In this document: piece by piece, positions 1 to 5,032 of the stretch
Numbering within the stretch: the first letter of the stretch is position 1
Layout of the letters: each line of letters begins with the position of its first letter
From: Candidatus Aerophobus profundus SCGC AAA252-L23
GTDB lineage: Bacteria; Aerophobota; Aerophobia; Aerophobales; Aerophobaceae
NCBI GenBank assembly: GCA_000402295.1
Contig: AQRW01000160.1
Location: 26,323 to 31,354 of the forward strand
DNA: 5,032 nt
Reading direction: 5' to 3'
Notes under the pieces: generated by a model
Told to the model about the DNA's origin: nothing
Seen by the model: the letters and a program-made list of their open reading frames with translations, nothing else
Databases searched by the model: none
Program-made: the position numbers and the translations under genes

Positions 1-255
1 CTCAATTCGCAGAGACTGAGAATTGGGTCTTACGAATCGGACATCCGATCCGATACATTGCAGGATACGTTCGTCCGGGGCAACGTGATCACGGACATAT
101 GTCACCGTGGGACTGGATATCCCCAGAAACTTCTTCAGTTCATCGTATGGTTCTCGCTCAATAGTTGAGGAATCCCCTCCGAAAGCAAGAGGTATCCTAT
201 CTGGTTCTTCGTGCCGCAGTGTTCTTAGAACTCTTTCTCTGGATGAAAATTCCAT
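1..255 (-). CDS. URO-D-like protein 2, N-terminal fragment (runs off left edge)
   Basis: The frame from the ATG at 255 stays open to base 1, giving the first 85 residues of a protein with no stop in the window. It begins with a typical URO-D superfamily N-terminus: a helix with SRERVLRTL, then HEEPDRIP (residues 15-22) and a Gly-Gly turn, and later PDERILQCIGSDVRFV (about 59-74). It is a paralogue of the complete gene just upstream: residues 5-22 match 12 of 18 positions of residues 6-23 there. Only 14 bases separate the upstream TGA from this ATG, and an AGGAG site lies in that gap, so the two are almost certainly cotranscribed and probably translationally coupled. The catalytic C-terminal half is outside the window, so neither its zinc ligands nor its reaction can be judged. 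The family includes HemE and corrinoid methyltransferases as well as many uncharacterised proteins; the family call is firm and the function open. Confidence 0.88.
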   Translation of the reverse strand, partial: MEFSSRERVLRTLRHEEPDRIPLAFGGDSSTIEREPYDELKKFLGISSPTVTYVRDHVAPDERILQCIGSDVRFVRPNSQSLRIE

Positions 256-262
256 AATGCAA

Positions 263-267
263 CTCCT
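263..267 (-). promoter_or_regulatory. Shine-Dalgarno site of URO-D-like gene 2
   Basis: AGGAG on the minus strand, seven bases before the ATG at 255 and two bases after the TGA of the preceding gene. It fixes the start of the truncated gene. Its closeness to the stop suggests that ribosomes finishing the first URO-D gene reinitiate on the second. Confidence 0.8.
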
Positions 268-269
268 GA

Positions 270-1421
270 TCAATACTTCCCATACTGTTGCAGCGCCAAC
301 CACATTGCTTCGATGTTAGCGGGGGGAACGTCTGCTTGAATATTGTGTACGGGAGCAAAAACAAATCCTCCTCCAGGTGCCAAATCCTCTATTCTTCTCT
401 TTACTTCTTCTTCAACTTCATCCGGTGTTCCTTTGGGTAAAACTCGTTGCGTATCAATTCCTCCTCCCCAAAAAACAATATCCTGGCCAAATTCTCGCTT
501 CAGCTTTTTTGTGTCCATACCTGTCGCACCAACCTGAACAGGGTTCAGAATGTCTACCCCTATCTCAATAAAGTCTGGTATCAGTTCTTTCACACTTCCG
601 CAGGAATGAAAGATCAGATAGCCGGAAAAATGCTCTTTGATGAAAGAAAAGAGTCTCTTTTGACGGGGACGTATATGTCGTCTATAGGTGGATCTTGAGA
701 TAATTAGTCCTCTCTGAGTACCAAGATCGTCGGCCTCAATAACGGCGTCAATTTCACCATCGGTTTCGCTGAAGAGTGCCTCGTAGAATTGAATCTTGAG
801 ATCAATCAGTTTGTCCATAATCCAGGCACATCGCTGAGGATAACCGGCAAGGTCAGTGAAAAAATCAGAGAAACCACGGATTCGAGCTCCAAAGGTGAAA
901 AAACCCCCGCAAATATTGCTGCCCAGCACAGTGAAATATCCCTGGTCTTGCAGATCTCGGGCCTGCTGGCGAATCCCCCGGATTAACCCGGGATCTCTGG
1001 GATCGGGCCACCTATGGCGATTGATAGCTAGCTCATCAATTTCTCCTCCCAAGGGAGCCCTGACGTCATCATAGCATCGACTTCCTTCGGACATTTGTAA
1101 TTCAATGCCAAAATCGTTAACTAGACGCTTGGTTCCGTTTGTTGTTCTCCGCTGGATTTTGTCTTGTGGTCCCCGCACAAACACACCTCGAGTATCTATA
1201 CATAATCGTTGAAGAAGTGATTCTGAAGGACCCGCTAATTGCTGGATCTGGTCAACAATTGTTGGCTGATCCTCCTCAATCTTCCAATAGCGTAGCAGAT
1301 TCAAATACGTCATCACATGGATGCCGGTCACTGCAGTCGCTCCCAAGTCAAAAGGAACCCTGTCCGGCTCTTGATGTTCAAGTGTGGTGAGTATACGCTG
1401 ACGAGACTTGAGACACTTCAT
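270..1421 (-). CDS. URO-D-like protein 1 (putative corrinoid-type methyltransferase family, not HemE)
   Basis: This is a complete 383-residue protein of the uroporphyrinogen-decarboxylase-like superfamily (TIM-barrel fold, cytoplasmic; no signal peptide or membrane segment). Visible landmarks are HQEPDRVP (16-23), DDLGTQ (231-236), RPRQKRLF (251-258), FHSCGS (271-276), WGGGIDTQ (318-325) and a C-terminal block APGGGFVFAPVHNIQADVPP (348-367). The arginine-rich N-terminal motif of true HemE (RQAGRY type) is absent, so haem synthesis is unlikely. H272-x-C274 matches the zinc pair of the methyltransferases MtaA/MtbA. Their third ligand, a Cys in a C-terminal APGC-type motif, is Gly here, with H359 nearby. 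The ATG at 1421 has a TGAGGA site six bases upstream. The gene sits 166 bp after the MalG-like permease and 14 bp before a paralogue, so it probably acts on the imported ligand or something derived from it. Family certain; methyl transfer is inference, and decarboxylation or another reaction remains possible. Confidence 0.93.
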   Translation of the reverse strand: MKCLKSRQRILTTLEHQEPDRVPFDLGATAVTGIHVMTYLNLLRYWKIEEDQPTIVDQIQQLAGPSESLLQRLCIDTRGVFVRGPQDKIQRRTTNGTKRLVNDFGIELQMSEGSRCYDDVRAPLGGEIDELAINRHRWPDPRDPGLIRGIRQQARDLQDQGYFTVLGSNICGGFFTFGARIRGFSDFFTDLAGYPQRCAWIMDKLIDLKIQFYEALFSETDGEIDAVIEADDLGTQRGLIISRSTYRRHIRPRQKRLFSFIKEHFSGYLIFHSCGSVKELIPDFIEIGVDILNPVQVGATGMDTKKLKREFGQDIVFWGGGIDTQRVLPKGTPDEVEEEVKRRIEDLAPGGGFVFAPVHNIQADVPPANIEAMWLALQQYGKY

Positions 1422-1587
1422 TTTTAATCCTCACATTAAGTCACCATTTATCCCCACAAAACCGAGGTCTAATAACAAATTTCTGGAACCCAGAGGCTCC
1501 CAACTCTTTTGAGTTCAGGCTTACCTCCGTTTCCTTAAGTCCAGCTTGGTGAAGGAATTACTCTTTGGAGGGAACTGGGAGATACAT
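1422..1587 (-). other. 166-bp gap between permease and URO-D genes
   Basis: This is the longest spacer after the first gene. I see no ORF with a usable start and no rho-independent terminator. Two small minus-strand hairpins are possible: AACTC/GAGTT around a four-base loop at 1502-1515, and GGAGCC/GGTTCC (one G-U pair, loop TCTG) at about 1485-1500. Neither is followed by a T run. A GGAGGT at 1523-1528 looks like a ribosome site but has no ATG, GTG or TTG at a usable distance. No convincing promoter pair was found, so read-through from the transporter genes is the simplest view. An internal promoter for the URO-D pair cannot be excluded. Confidence 0.4.
1428..1433 (-). promoter_or_regulatory. 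Shine-Dalgarno site of URO-D-like gene 1
   Basis: TGAGGA on the minus strand, followed by the six-base spacer TTAAAA and the ATG at 1421. It supports that start over the downstream methionines and shows that this gene has its own good initiation site despite the long gap from the permease gene. Confidence 0.75.
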
Positions 1588-2451
1588 TCATTTCTTCACG
1601 GCCCCGGCCGTTAGCCCGGTAATAACATATCTCTGTAGAAAAAGGTACAAAAGCACTATCGGAATGATTAGTGCTATCACGGCAGTCATCATTTCTTCCC
1701 ATTTCATGGACATCATAGCCAGGAAACTGACACTAATCCCGGGAGAGACAGGACGTACTTTCTCAGTATTGGCAAGGGTAAGACCATAGACAAACTCTTG
1801 CCAGGAAATTAAGAAAGCATATACTACCACGGTTACTATTCCCGGGCTTATCAGAGGTAAAATGACTTTACCAAGGGTCCTCATTCTTCCACATCCATCT
1901 ATGGCCGCAGCTTCCTCCAATTCCACCGGAATTGTATCAAAGAAACCCTTAAGTAACCATACAGAAAAGGGAATACTCAAGGTGCTATCTACCAGAATAA
2001 GCCCCAGGTGAGTATCCAGAAGTCCCAGCCTTAAATAGTACATATAGACTGGGATCACGATAAGAACTGAGGGAAACATCTGGAAGGTAAGAATGAAAAC
2101 GAGGATATGATTTTTGGCCCGGAGCTGAAACCTGGATAAGGAATAGCCAGCTAAGACTCCCGTAAATAAACAGATTCCTATCACCCCTCCTCCGATGATG
2201 AAGCTATTCAACAGATATCGAAGGGGGAAGATTTTCCCCTGAACTAACTCCCGGAAATTCTTCAGGGTAGGATGATAAGGCCAGAGCTGAGGTGGTATAC
2301 GATAGGCCTCCGCCTTGCTCTTGAGAGCAGTAGTTAGCATCCAATAAAAGGGGAAAAGGGTAAAGCTCAAATAGGCAATAAAAAATATCAACATGCCCAC
2401 TTTGAGGAGATAATCCATATTTACATCAGTTCGGTCTTTTCCCTTTTTCAT
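1588..2451 (-). CDS. CUT1 carbohydrate ABC transporter permease, MalG-like
   Basis: This 287-residue inner-membrane permease is the MalG/UgpE-type half of a CUT1 importer channel. About six hydrophobic segments are visible, roughly at residues 17-40, 83-105, 115-140, 148-170, 203-222 and 256-275. The cytoplasmic EAA loop that docks on the ATPase is clear: EAAAIDG at 180-186, followed by VILPLISPG at 196-204. The C-terminus has GLTAGAVK, the usual ending of MalG-type proteins. The length is normal for the family. The ATG at 2451 has AGGAA six bases upstream; Met12 is a possible alternative start without visible support. It follows the MalF-like permease after 80 bp on the same strand, as expected for a heterodimeric channel. 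The ligand cannot be read from the permease. CUT1 systems carry oligosaccharides, glycerol-3-phosphate and similar compounds. Confidence 0.95.
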   Translation of the reverse strand: MKKGKDRTDVNMDYLLKVGMLIFFIAYLSFTLFPFYWMLTTALKSKAEAYRIPPQLWPYHPTLKNFRELVQGKIFPLRYLLNSFIIGGGVIGICLFTGVLAGYSLSRFQLRAKNHILVFILTFQMFPSVLIVIPVYMYYLRLGLLDTHLGLILVDSTLSIPFSVWLLKGFFDTIPVELEEAAAIDGCGRMRTLGKVILPLISPGIVTVVVYAFLISWQEFVYGLTLANTEKVRPVSPGISVSFLAMMSMKWEEMMTAVIALIIPIVLLYLFLQRYVITGLTAGAVKK

Positions 2452-2457
2452 TTCATG

Positions 2458-2462
2458 TTCCT
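2458..2462 (-). promoter_or_regulatory. Shine-Dalgarno site of MalG-like permease
   Basis: AGGAA on the minus strand, six bases before the ATG at 2451. Another ATG lies between the site and the start (2456-2454), but it is out of frame and too close to the site, so the start at 2451 is preferred. Confidence 0.65.
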
Positions 2463-2531
2463 GAGCAAATCACTTCGTTAGGGGAGACTAGTCAGTGCCT
2501 CCTGTTAGTAAGTGCGTTGGGCCGTTTTGGA

Positions 2532-3431
2532 CTAATATGTTTCTTTACTAGTGGACAACAACCTTAAATAGAATACAGCAAAGACTGACAGGAACAGGAG
2601 CCAGGTTGTACCAATGGCGCATGCTTTGCCGATTCTTCCCGCATCAAAGGCAGTCTTGTATACATAAAGACTGAAGGTTTCAGTGGCAATCCCGGGTCCC
2701 CCGCCAGTAAGAGTAAAGATAATAACGAAGTTCTGAAACATATAAATCAGAGATAAGAGAACAGCTATTCCCATGAGAGAGCGTAGTAGGGGAAGAATAA
2801 CAAATACGAATCGGCTCCAGTACCCGGCCCCGTCTATCCGCGAAGCATCGATTAGGTCTCGAGGGATAGCCTGTAGTCCGGCGATCAAAACGATCATTAT
2901 AAAGGGAGTTCCACCCCATATGAATACGGTGATGACAGACAGCTTTGCTAACCATCTATCTGCCAGCCAGGGAAGATTATCTTGAATGATGTGGGTGGAT
3001 TTTAGCAGATAGTTTATAACGCCGACGCGCGTACCCAGTATCCACATCCAAACAATAGCCAGGACCACACCGGGGACTAACCAAGGCAAGATAAACATAC
3101 TTCTGAATAGATTCTTCCCCTTCCTGATTACAGTGCCCGCCAAGATCAACGCCAGTCCCATAGCCATGGCAAAGCGGCCTGCCGCAGCAATACCGGCAAT
3201 CATGAAGGTATTTCTTACGATTCGCCAGTAGTCCTCATCCGTAAGTAAGTTGACAAAATGCCTCAGTCCTATGAATTTATGTTTTGAGATTGACATTATA
3301 CTAGTTTTGGTAAAAGCCATTTCGAGAGCACTGAGCAGTGGTATTACTCCCACAGACCCGAGAATAACGAAAACAGGAAGTAGCAAAGCTACAGCCAGTT
3401 GCTTGTCGGTTAGAAGCCTTCCTTTTTTCAT
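2532..3431 (-). CDS. CUT1 carbohydrate ABC transporter permease, MalF-like
   Basis: This 299-residue inner-membrane permease is the MalF/UgpA-type partner of the downstream MalG-like protein. Hydrophobic segments lie roughly at residues 11-33, 74-100, 110-135, 164-186, 216-240 and 268-290. The EAA loop is present in a variant form: DASRIDGAG at 195-203 (Asp in place of Glu), then VILPLL at 211-216. LTGGGPGIATET at 241-252 is a hallmark of this permease family. It has the short form without the large extra periplasmic domain of enterobacterial MalF, as in most CUT1 systems. A TTG at 3434 directly precedes the ATG at 3431 in frame. The AAAAGG site ends six bases before the ATG but only three before the TTG, so I chose the ATG. 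It lies 151 bp after the binding-protein gene, across a strong stem-loop that may lower its expression relative to that gene. Confidence 0.95.
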   Translation of the reverse strand: MKKGRLLTDKQLAVALLLPVFVILGSVGVIPLLSALEMAFTKTSIMSISKHKFIGLRHFVNLLTDEDYWRIVRNTFMIAGIAAAGRFAMAMGLALILAGTVIRKGKNLFRSMFILPWLVPGVVLAIVWMWILGTRVGVINYLLKSTHIIQDNLPWLADRWLAKLSVITVFIWGGTPFIMIVLIAGLQAIPRDLIDASRIDGAGYWSRFVFVILPLLRSLMGIAVLLSLIYMFQNFVIIFTLTGGGPGIATETFSLYVYKTAFDAGRIGKACAIGTTWLLFLSVFAVFYLRLLSTSKETY

Positions 3432-3437
3432 CAAGAA

Positions 3438-3443
3438 CCTTTT
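3438..3443 (-). promoter_or_regulatory. Shine-Dalgarno site that decides the MalF-like start
   Basis: AAAAGG on the minus strand. Its distance to the ATG at 3431 is six bases, which is normal. To the in-frame TTG at 3434 it is three, which is too short. This argues for a start one codon inside the longest open frame. Confidence 0.65.
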
Positions 3444-3504
3444 GCATTCAGCTTTTACAGCAAATTTGCCTTGGGCTCAACATCTATTTTGATGATGCTC
3501 CCGA

Positions 3505-3516
3505 GGATGATCATCC
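3505..3516. repeat. 12-bp perfect palindrome next to the stem-loop
   Basis: GGATGATCATCC reads the same on both strands and shares its last two bases with the outer end of the 16-bp stem. A further GATGAT/ATCATC inverted pair (3491-3496 and 3510-3515) overlaps it. It could be a protein-binding palindrome, or an RNA structure that competes with the base of the large hairpin. It may also be a chance result of the repeated GATGAT units. Confidence 0.45.
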
Positions 3517-3555
3517 CCCTGCCAAGATAACCGCGGAGATTATCTTGGCAGGGGG
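3515..3555 (-). promoter_or_regulatory. Intercistronic 16-bp stem-loop after the binding-protein gene
   Basis: CCCCCTGCCAAGATAA at 3515-3530 is the exact reverse complement of 3540-3555, with a nine-base loop at 3531-3539. It starts 28 bases after the stop of the solute-binding protein gene. On the minus strand, in the direction of transcription, the G run is followed by ATGATCATCC with no T tract, so this is not a standard rho-independent terminator. On the plus strand the stem is followed by TTTTC, which could weakly stop antisense transcription. In ABC importer operons a stem-loop at this place often protects the upstream mRNA from 3' decay and lets only some of it continue, giving more binding protein than permease. 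That role is inferred from position and structure. Confidence 0.8.
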
Positions 3556-3582
3556 TTTTCCACTTTGCCCGTCGCTTCTATG

Positions 3583-4863
3583 CTATTCCTCCAGTAACTC
3601 TATCAGGGCACTTTGGGCCTTTCTCTGAATCTTGGATATATCTCCCCCGGTGACCGCATCGCTGAGCGCGGTGGCCAGAATTTCCTGAGCTCCGGGCCAC
3701 TTTGGGTTCTTCCAGGGGACACTTCTCGTATAAGGAAGTTGCTCAATATTAGCCTTGGCGAAAGAAGTCTTGAACAGAGGACTTTCCACCAGCATTTTCT
3801 TGAGTGGTGGTATGAACCCCATAATTTCATATAGATCTTTGTAGGTGGACTCGTTGGTGGTGAACCACTTGGCAAACTCAAATGCTTCTTTCTTGTATTT
3901 GGAGTTCTTTATCACTACCAGGTTAGTAGAGTTGCCAATACTCCACGGGGATCCTGACCAAGCTCTCGGCATTCTCGATACAATATACATATTATCGATG
4001 TCCGGATTGTCACTTATGGTACGTAGCATTCCTCTCAGCCAAGGACCATCATGGCAGAAGCCAGCTATTCCCTCGGCGAATGCTATTCGTGACTTAAAGG
4101 GATCCATTCCCGCCTCAGTAACTCCTGTTTGCCCCATCCATTGATAAAACTCCAGTGCTCTTGTCACTCCCACCGAATTGAGAATCGCATTCCCGTAAAT
4201 ATCCACCAGGTCACCACCCCATTGCCATATCCAGGGCATAAACCACAGTGCAGAGTTGCCAGCCTTGGAACTCCGAAGAGCAAAACCCTGAATCTTTTCA
4301 CCTGCATCTGTAGTTCCCAGGGAGGCAATTTTGGCTGTCATTTCCTTGAATTCAAGTATATCCTCCGGTCCACGCAGAGGATATCCTGCTCTTTGGATGA
4401 GATCCTTATTGATGTATAGGATTATAGGGCCAACCATATAGGGAACTCCGTATTGCGCTCCTTTATAGTAGCTATCCGTCCGGGCGGCTTCAATGTACTT
4501 GTCCAGTTCCTCTTGAGTGAAATACCCCTCGACAGGTTCCAATATATTTGCTTCGGCGAGCTGGGGGATCCAAGACACTACCGGTTCACTTACATCAATG
4601 GTCCCTGCCTGACCCCTCATCAGAGTCTGCTGACGCTGGTTGGCATAGCTTATGCTGATGTACTCGATCTTCACGTCCGGATTTAGTTCCTCATACGCAA
4701 CAGCCAAGCGGTCATACAAACCTTGACCCCACTCCTCCACTCTCATGCGCTCCAAATAGCGAAGAGTTACCTTGCCTTGAGCAACGACACTCAGTGCAGA
4801 TAGCGCACAGATGCTGAAAATCAGAACCAACAGTACGCCCCAGACTACTCGTTTCTTTTTCAC
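3583..4863 (-). CDS. CUT1-type carbohydrate ABC transporter solute-binding protein
   Basis: This 426-residue extracytoplasmic protein (MalE/UgpB-like, family 1 solute-binding) captures the ligand and delivers it to the two permeases. Residues 1-28 form a signal peptide: MKKKR, a hydrophobic core at 6-24 and a likely cut after VVA (26-28). C19 has no lipobox, so it is probably soluble in a periplasm. Family marks include YGVPYMVGPIILYINKDLI (138-156), a Trp-rich stretch (207-217), AFAEGIAGFCHDGPW (261-275) and EAFEFAKWF (326-334). Many exposed aromatics would suit a sugar ligand, but the substrate is unknown. The start is GTG at 4863: an in-frame TGA lies five codons upstream, no ATG is available, and the signal peptide needs this start. 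AAAGGGGG lies five bases before it. It is the first gene of the transporter set and is followed by a strong stem-loop, consistent with high relative expression. Confidence 0.95.
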   Translation of the reverse strand: MKKKRVVWGVLLVLIFSICALSALSVVAQGKVTLRYLERMRVEEWGQGLYDRLAVAYEELNPDVKIEYISISYANQRQQTLMRGQAGTIDVSEPVVSWIPQLAEANILEPVEGYFTQEELDKYIEAARTDSYYKGAQYGVPYMVGPIILYINKDLIQRAGYPLRGPEDILEFKEMTAKIASLGTTDAGEKIQGFALRSSKAGNSALWFMPWIWQWGGDLVDIYGNAILNSVGVTRALEFYQWMGQTGVTEAGMDPFKSRIAFAEGIAGFCHDGPWLRGMLRTISDNPDIDNMYIVSRMPRAWSGSPWSIGNSTNLVVIKNSKYKKEAFEFAKWFTTNESTYKDLYEIMGFIPPLKKMLVESPLFKTSFAKANIEQLPYTRSVPWKNPKWPGAQEILATALSDAVTGGDISKIQRKAQSALIELLEE

Positions 4864-4868
4864 TTTAA

Positions 4869-4876
4869 CCCCCTTT
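4869..4876 (-). promoter_or_regulatory. Shine-Dalgarno site of binding-protein gene (GTG start)
   Basis: AAAGGGGG on the minus strand, five bases before the GTG at 4863. With the in-frame stop at 4878-4876 it leaves GTG as the only credible start. Confidence 0.7.
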
Positions 4877-4897
4877 CAATCCTGACTGTCCCTCATT

Positions 4898-4927
4898 TTT
4901 ACACCTTCTATCCCTTTGTGCAGACAA
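4898..4927 (-). promoter_or_regulatory. Weak sigma-70-like promoter candidate
   Basis: TTGTCT (4927-4922) and TGTAAA (4903-4898), 18 bases apart, each match the -35 and -10 consensus at four of six positions. They lie about 35 to 65 bases before the binding-protein start. The -35 box overlaps TTGT-N4-ACAA (4916-4927), a small inverted repeat that could be an operator half-site pair. Matches of this quality occur by chance, and transcription could also come from an upstream gene. Confidence 0.2.
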
Positions 4928-4968
4928 CCTTCCACCAGAAACCCACCATTCCGACGTCTTATCAGGGA

Positions 4969-5032
4969 TCAACCCCACAATCTGAGCCACAGGATGATCT
5001 CCCGCCTCACCTCCTTTGACTTCCCGTTAGAA
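4969..5032 (-). CDS. Possible C-terminal tail of an upstream gene (LacI-like by eye)
   Basis: One minus-strand frame is open from the right edge to a TGA at 4971-4969. It gives about 20 residues ending in SKEVRREIILWLRLWG. The REIIL stretch followed by a leucine two to four residues on recalls the final strand of LacI-family regulators, which often end in a form like REIILPxxLxxR. A LacI-type regulator directly before a CUT1 importer would be normal. The last residues (WLRLWG) do not fit that family well, and 20 open codons are easily found by chance. The other two frames stop within eight codons of the edge. Treat this as a lead only. Confidence 0.25.
   Translation of the reverse strand, partial: SNGKSKEVRREIILWLRLWG

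Noticed and set aside
107..1390. Several plus-strand frames of 64-83 codons opposite the URO-D-like genes
   Set aside because: All are antisense to strongly supported genes, lack clear ribosome sites and show no recognisable domain.
270..1421. Annotation as hemE (haem-pathway uroporphyrinogen decarboxylase)
   Set aside because: The N-terminal arginine motif of true HemE is missing, a His-x-Cys metal pair is present, a paralogue follows directly, and the context is a sugar importer, not haem synthesis.
1443..1555. Minus-strand open stretch of about 37 codons in the 166-bp gap, with a GGAGGT inside it
   Set aside because: It has no ATG or GTG start; only a CTG or a TTG without a proper ribosome site is available. 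The length is within chance.
2680..2955. 91-codon minus-strand frame inside the MalF-like gene
   Set aside because: It lies entirely within the permease gene in another frame, shows no family resemblance, and the permease reading has clear motifs.
3432..3434. TTG as the start of the MalF-like permease
   Set aside because: The ribosome site lies only three bases from the TTG but six from the next codon, ATG, which is the better start.
3515..3555. Rho-independent terminator ending the binding-protein transcript
   Set aside because: There is no T run after the stem on the transcribed (minus) strand; the downstream permeases belong to the same importer and need read-through.
3603..3881. 92-codon minus-strand frame inside the binding-protein gene
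   Set aside because: It is an out-of-frame shadow of the C-terminal part of a well-supported gene and has low-complexity, Ser/Pro-rich content.
3639..4863. Lipoprotein reading of the binding protein at C19
   Set aside because: Residues before C19 (F-S-I) do not fit a lipobox, while VVA at 26-28 gives a normal signal peptidase I site.
1..5032. CRISPR arrays, tRNA or rRNA genes, insertion sequences
   Set aside because: No regular repeat-spacer pattern, no cloverleaf or rRNA-like sequence, and no transposase or terminal inverted repeats were seen.

Overview
The window carries one gene set, all read on the minus strand (right to left): a periplasmic solute-binding protein, two inner-membrane permeases of a CUT1-type carbohydrate ABC importer, and two tandem genes of the uroporphyrinogen-decarboxylase-like (URO-D, COG0407/PF01208) superfamily. 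The second URO-D gene runs off the left edge. The organism is a bacterium that makes canonical Shine-Dalgarno sites and uses a GTG start at least once. The binding protein has a Sec-type signal peptide without a lipobox, which fits a cell with a periplasm better than a monoderm. Nothing here fixes the phylum. An uncultivated anaerobe-type lineage is plausible, because URO-D-like paralogues are often found beside sugar importers in such genomes, but that is inference.

Layout from the 5' end of the likely transcript: 5032-4969, a possible C-terminal tail of an upstream gene (LacI-like by eye, weak); 4968-4864, a short untranslated region with a weak promoter candidate; 4863-3583, solute-binding protein; 3582-3432, an intercistronic region with a perfect 16-bp stem-loop; 3431-2532, MalF-like permease; an 80-bp gap; 2451-1588, MalG-like permease; a 166-bp gap; 1421-270, complete URO-D-like protein; a 14-bp gap; 255-1, N-terminal 85 residues of a second URO-D-like protein. 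No gap without a gene exceeds 300 bases.

The three transporter genes should form one importer: the binding protein captures a sugar or sugar-like ligand and the two permeases form the channel. The ATPase is not in the window and must lie elsewhere or be a shared MsmK/UgpC-type protein. The two URO-D-like genes are not true HemE. The complete one has the His-x-Cys pair used for zinc in the corrinoid-dependent methyltransferases MtaA/MtbA, but lacks the third-ligand Cys at its usual place. The most interesting reading is that the imported compound, or a product of it, is processed by a pair of URO-D-fold enzymes, perhaps as a methyl-group donor. The sequence suggests this but does not prove it.
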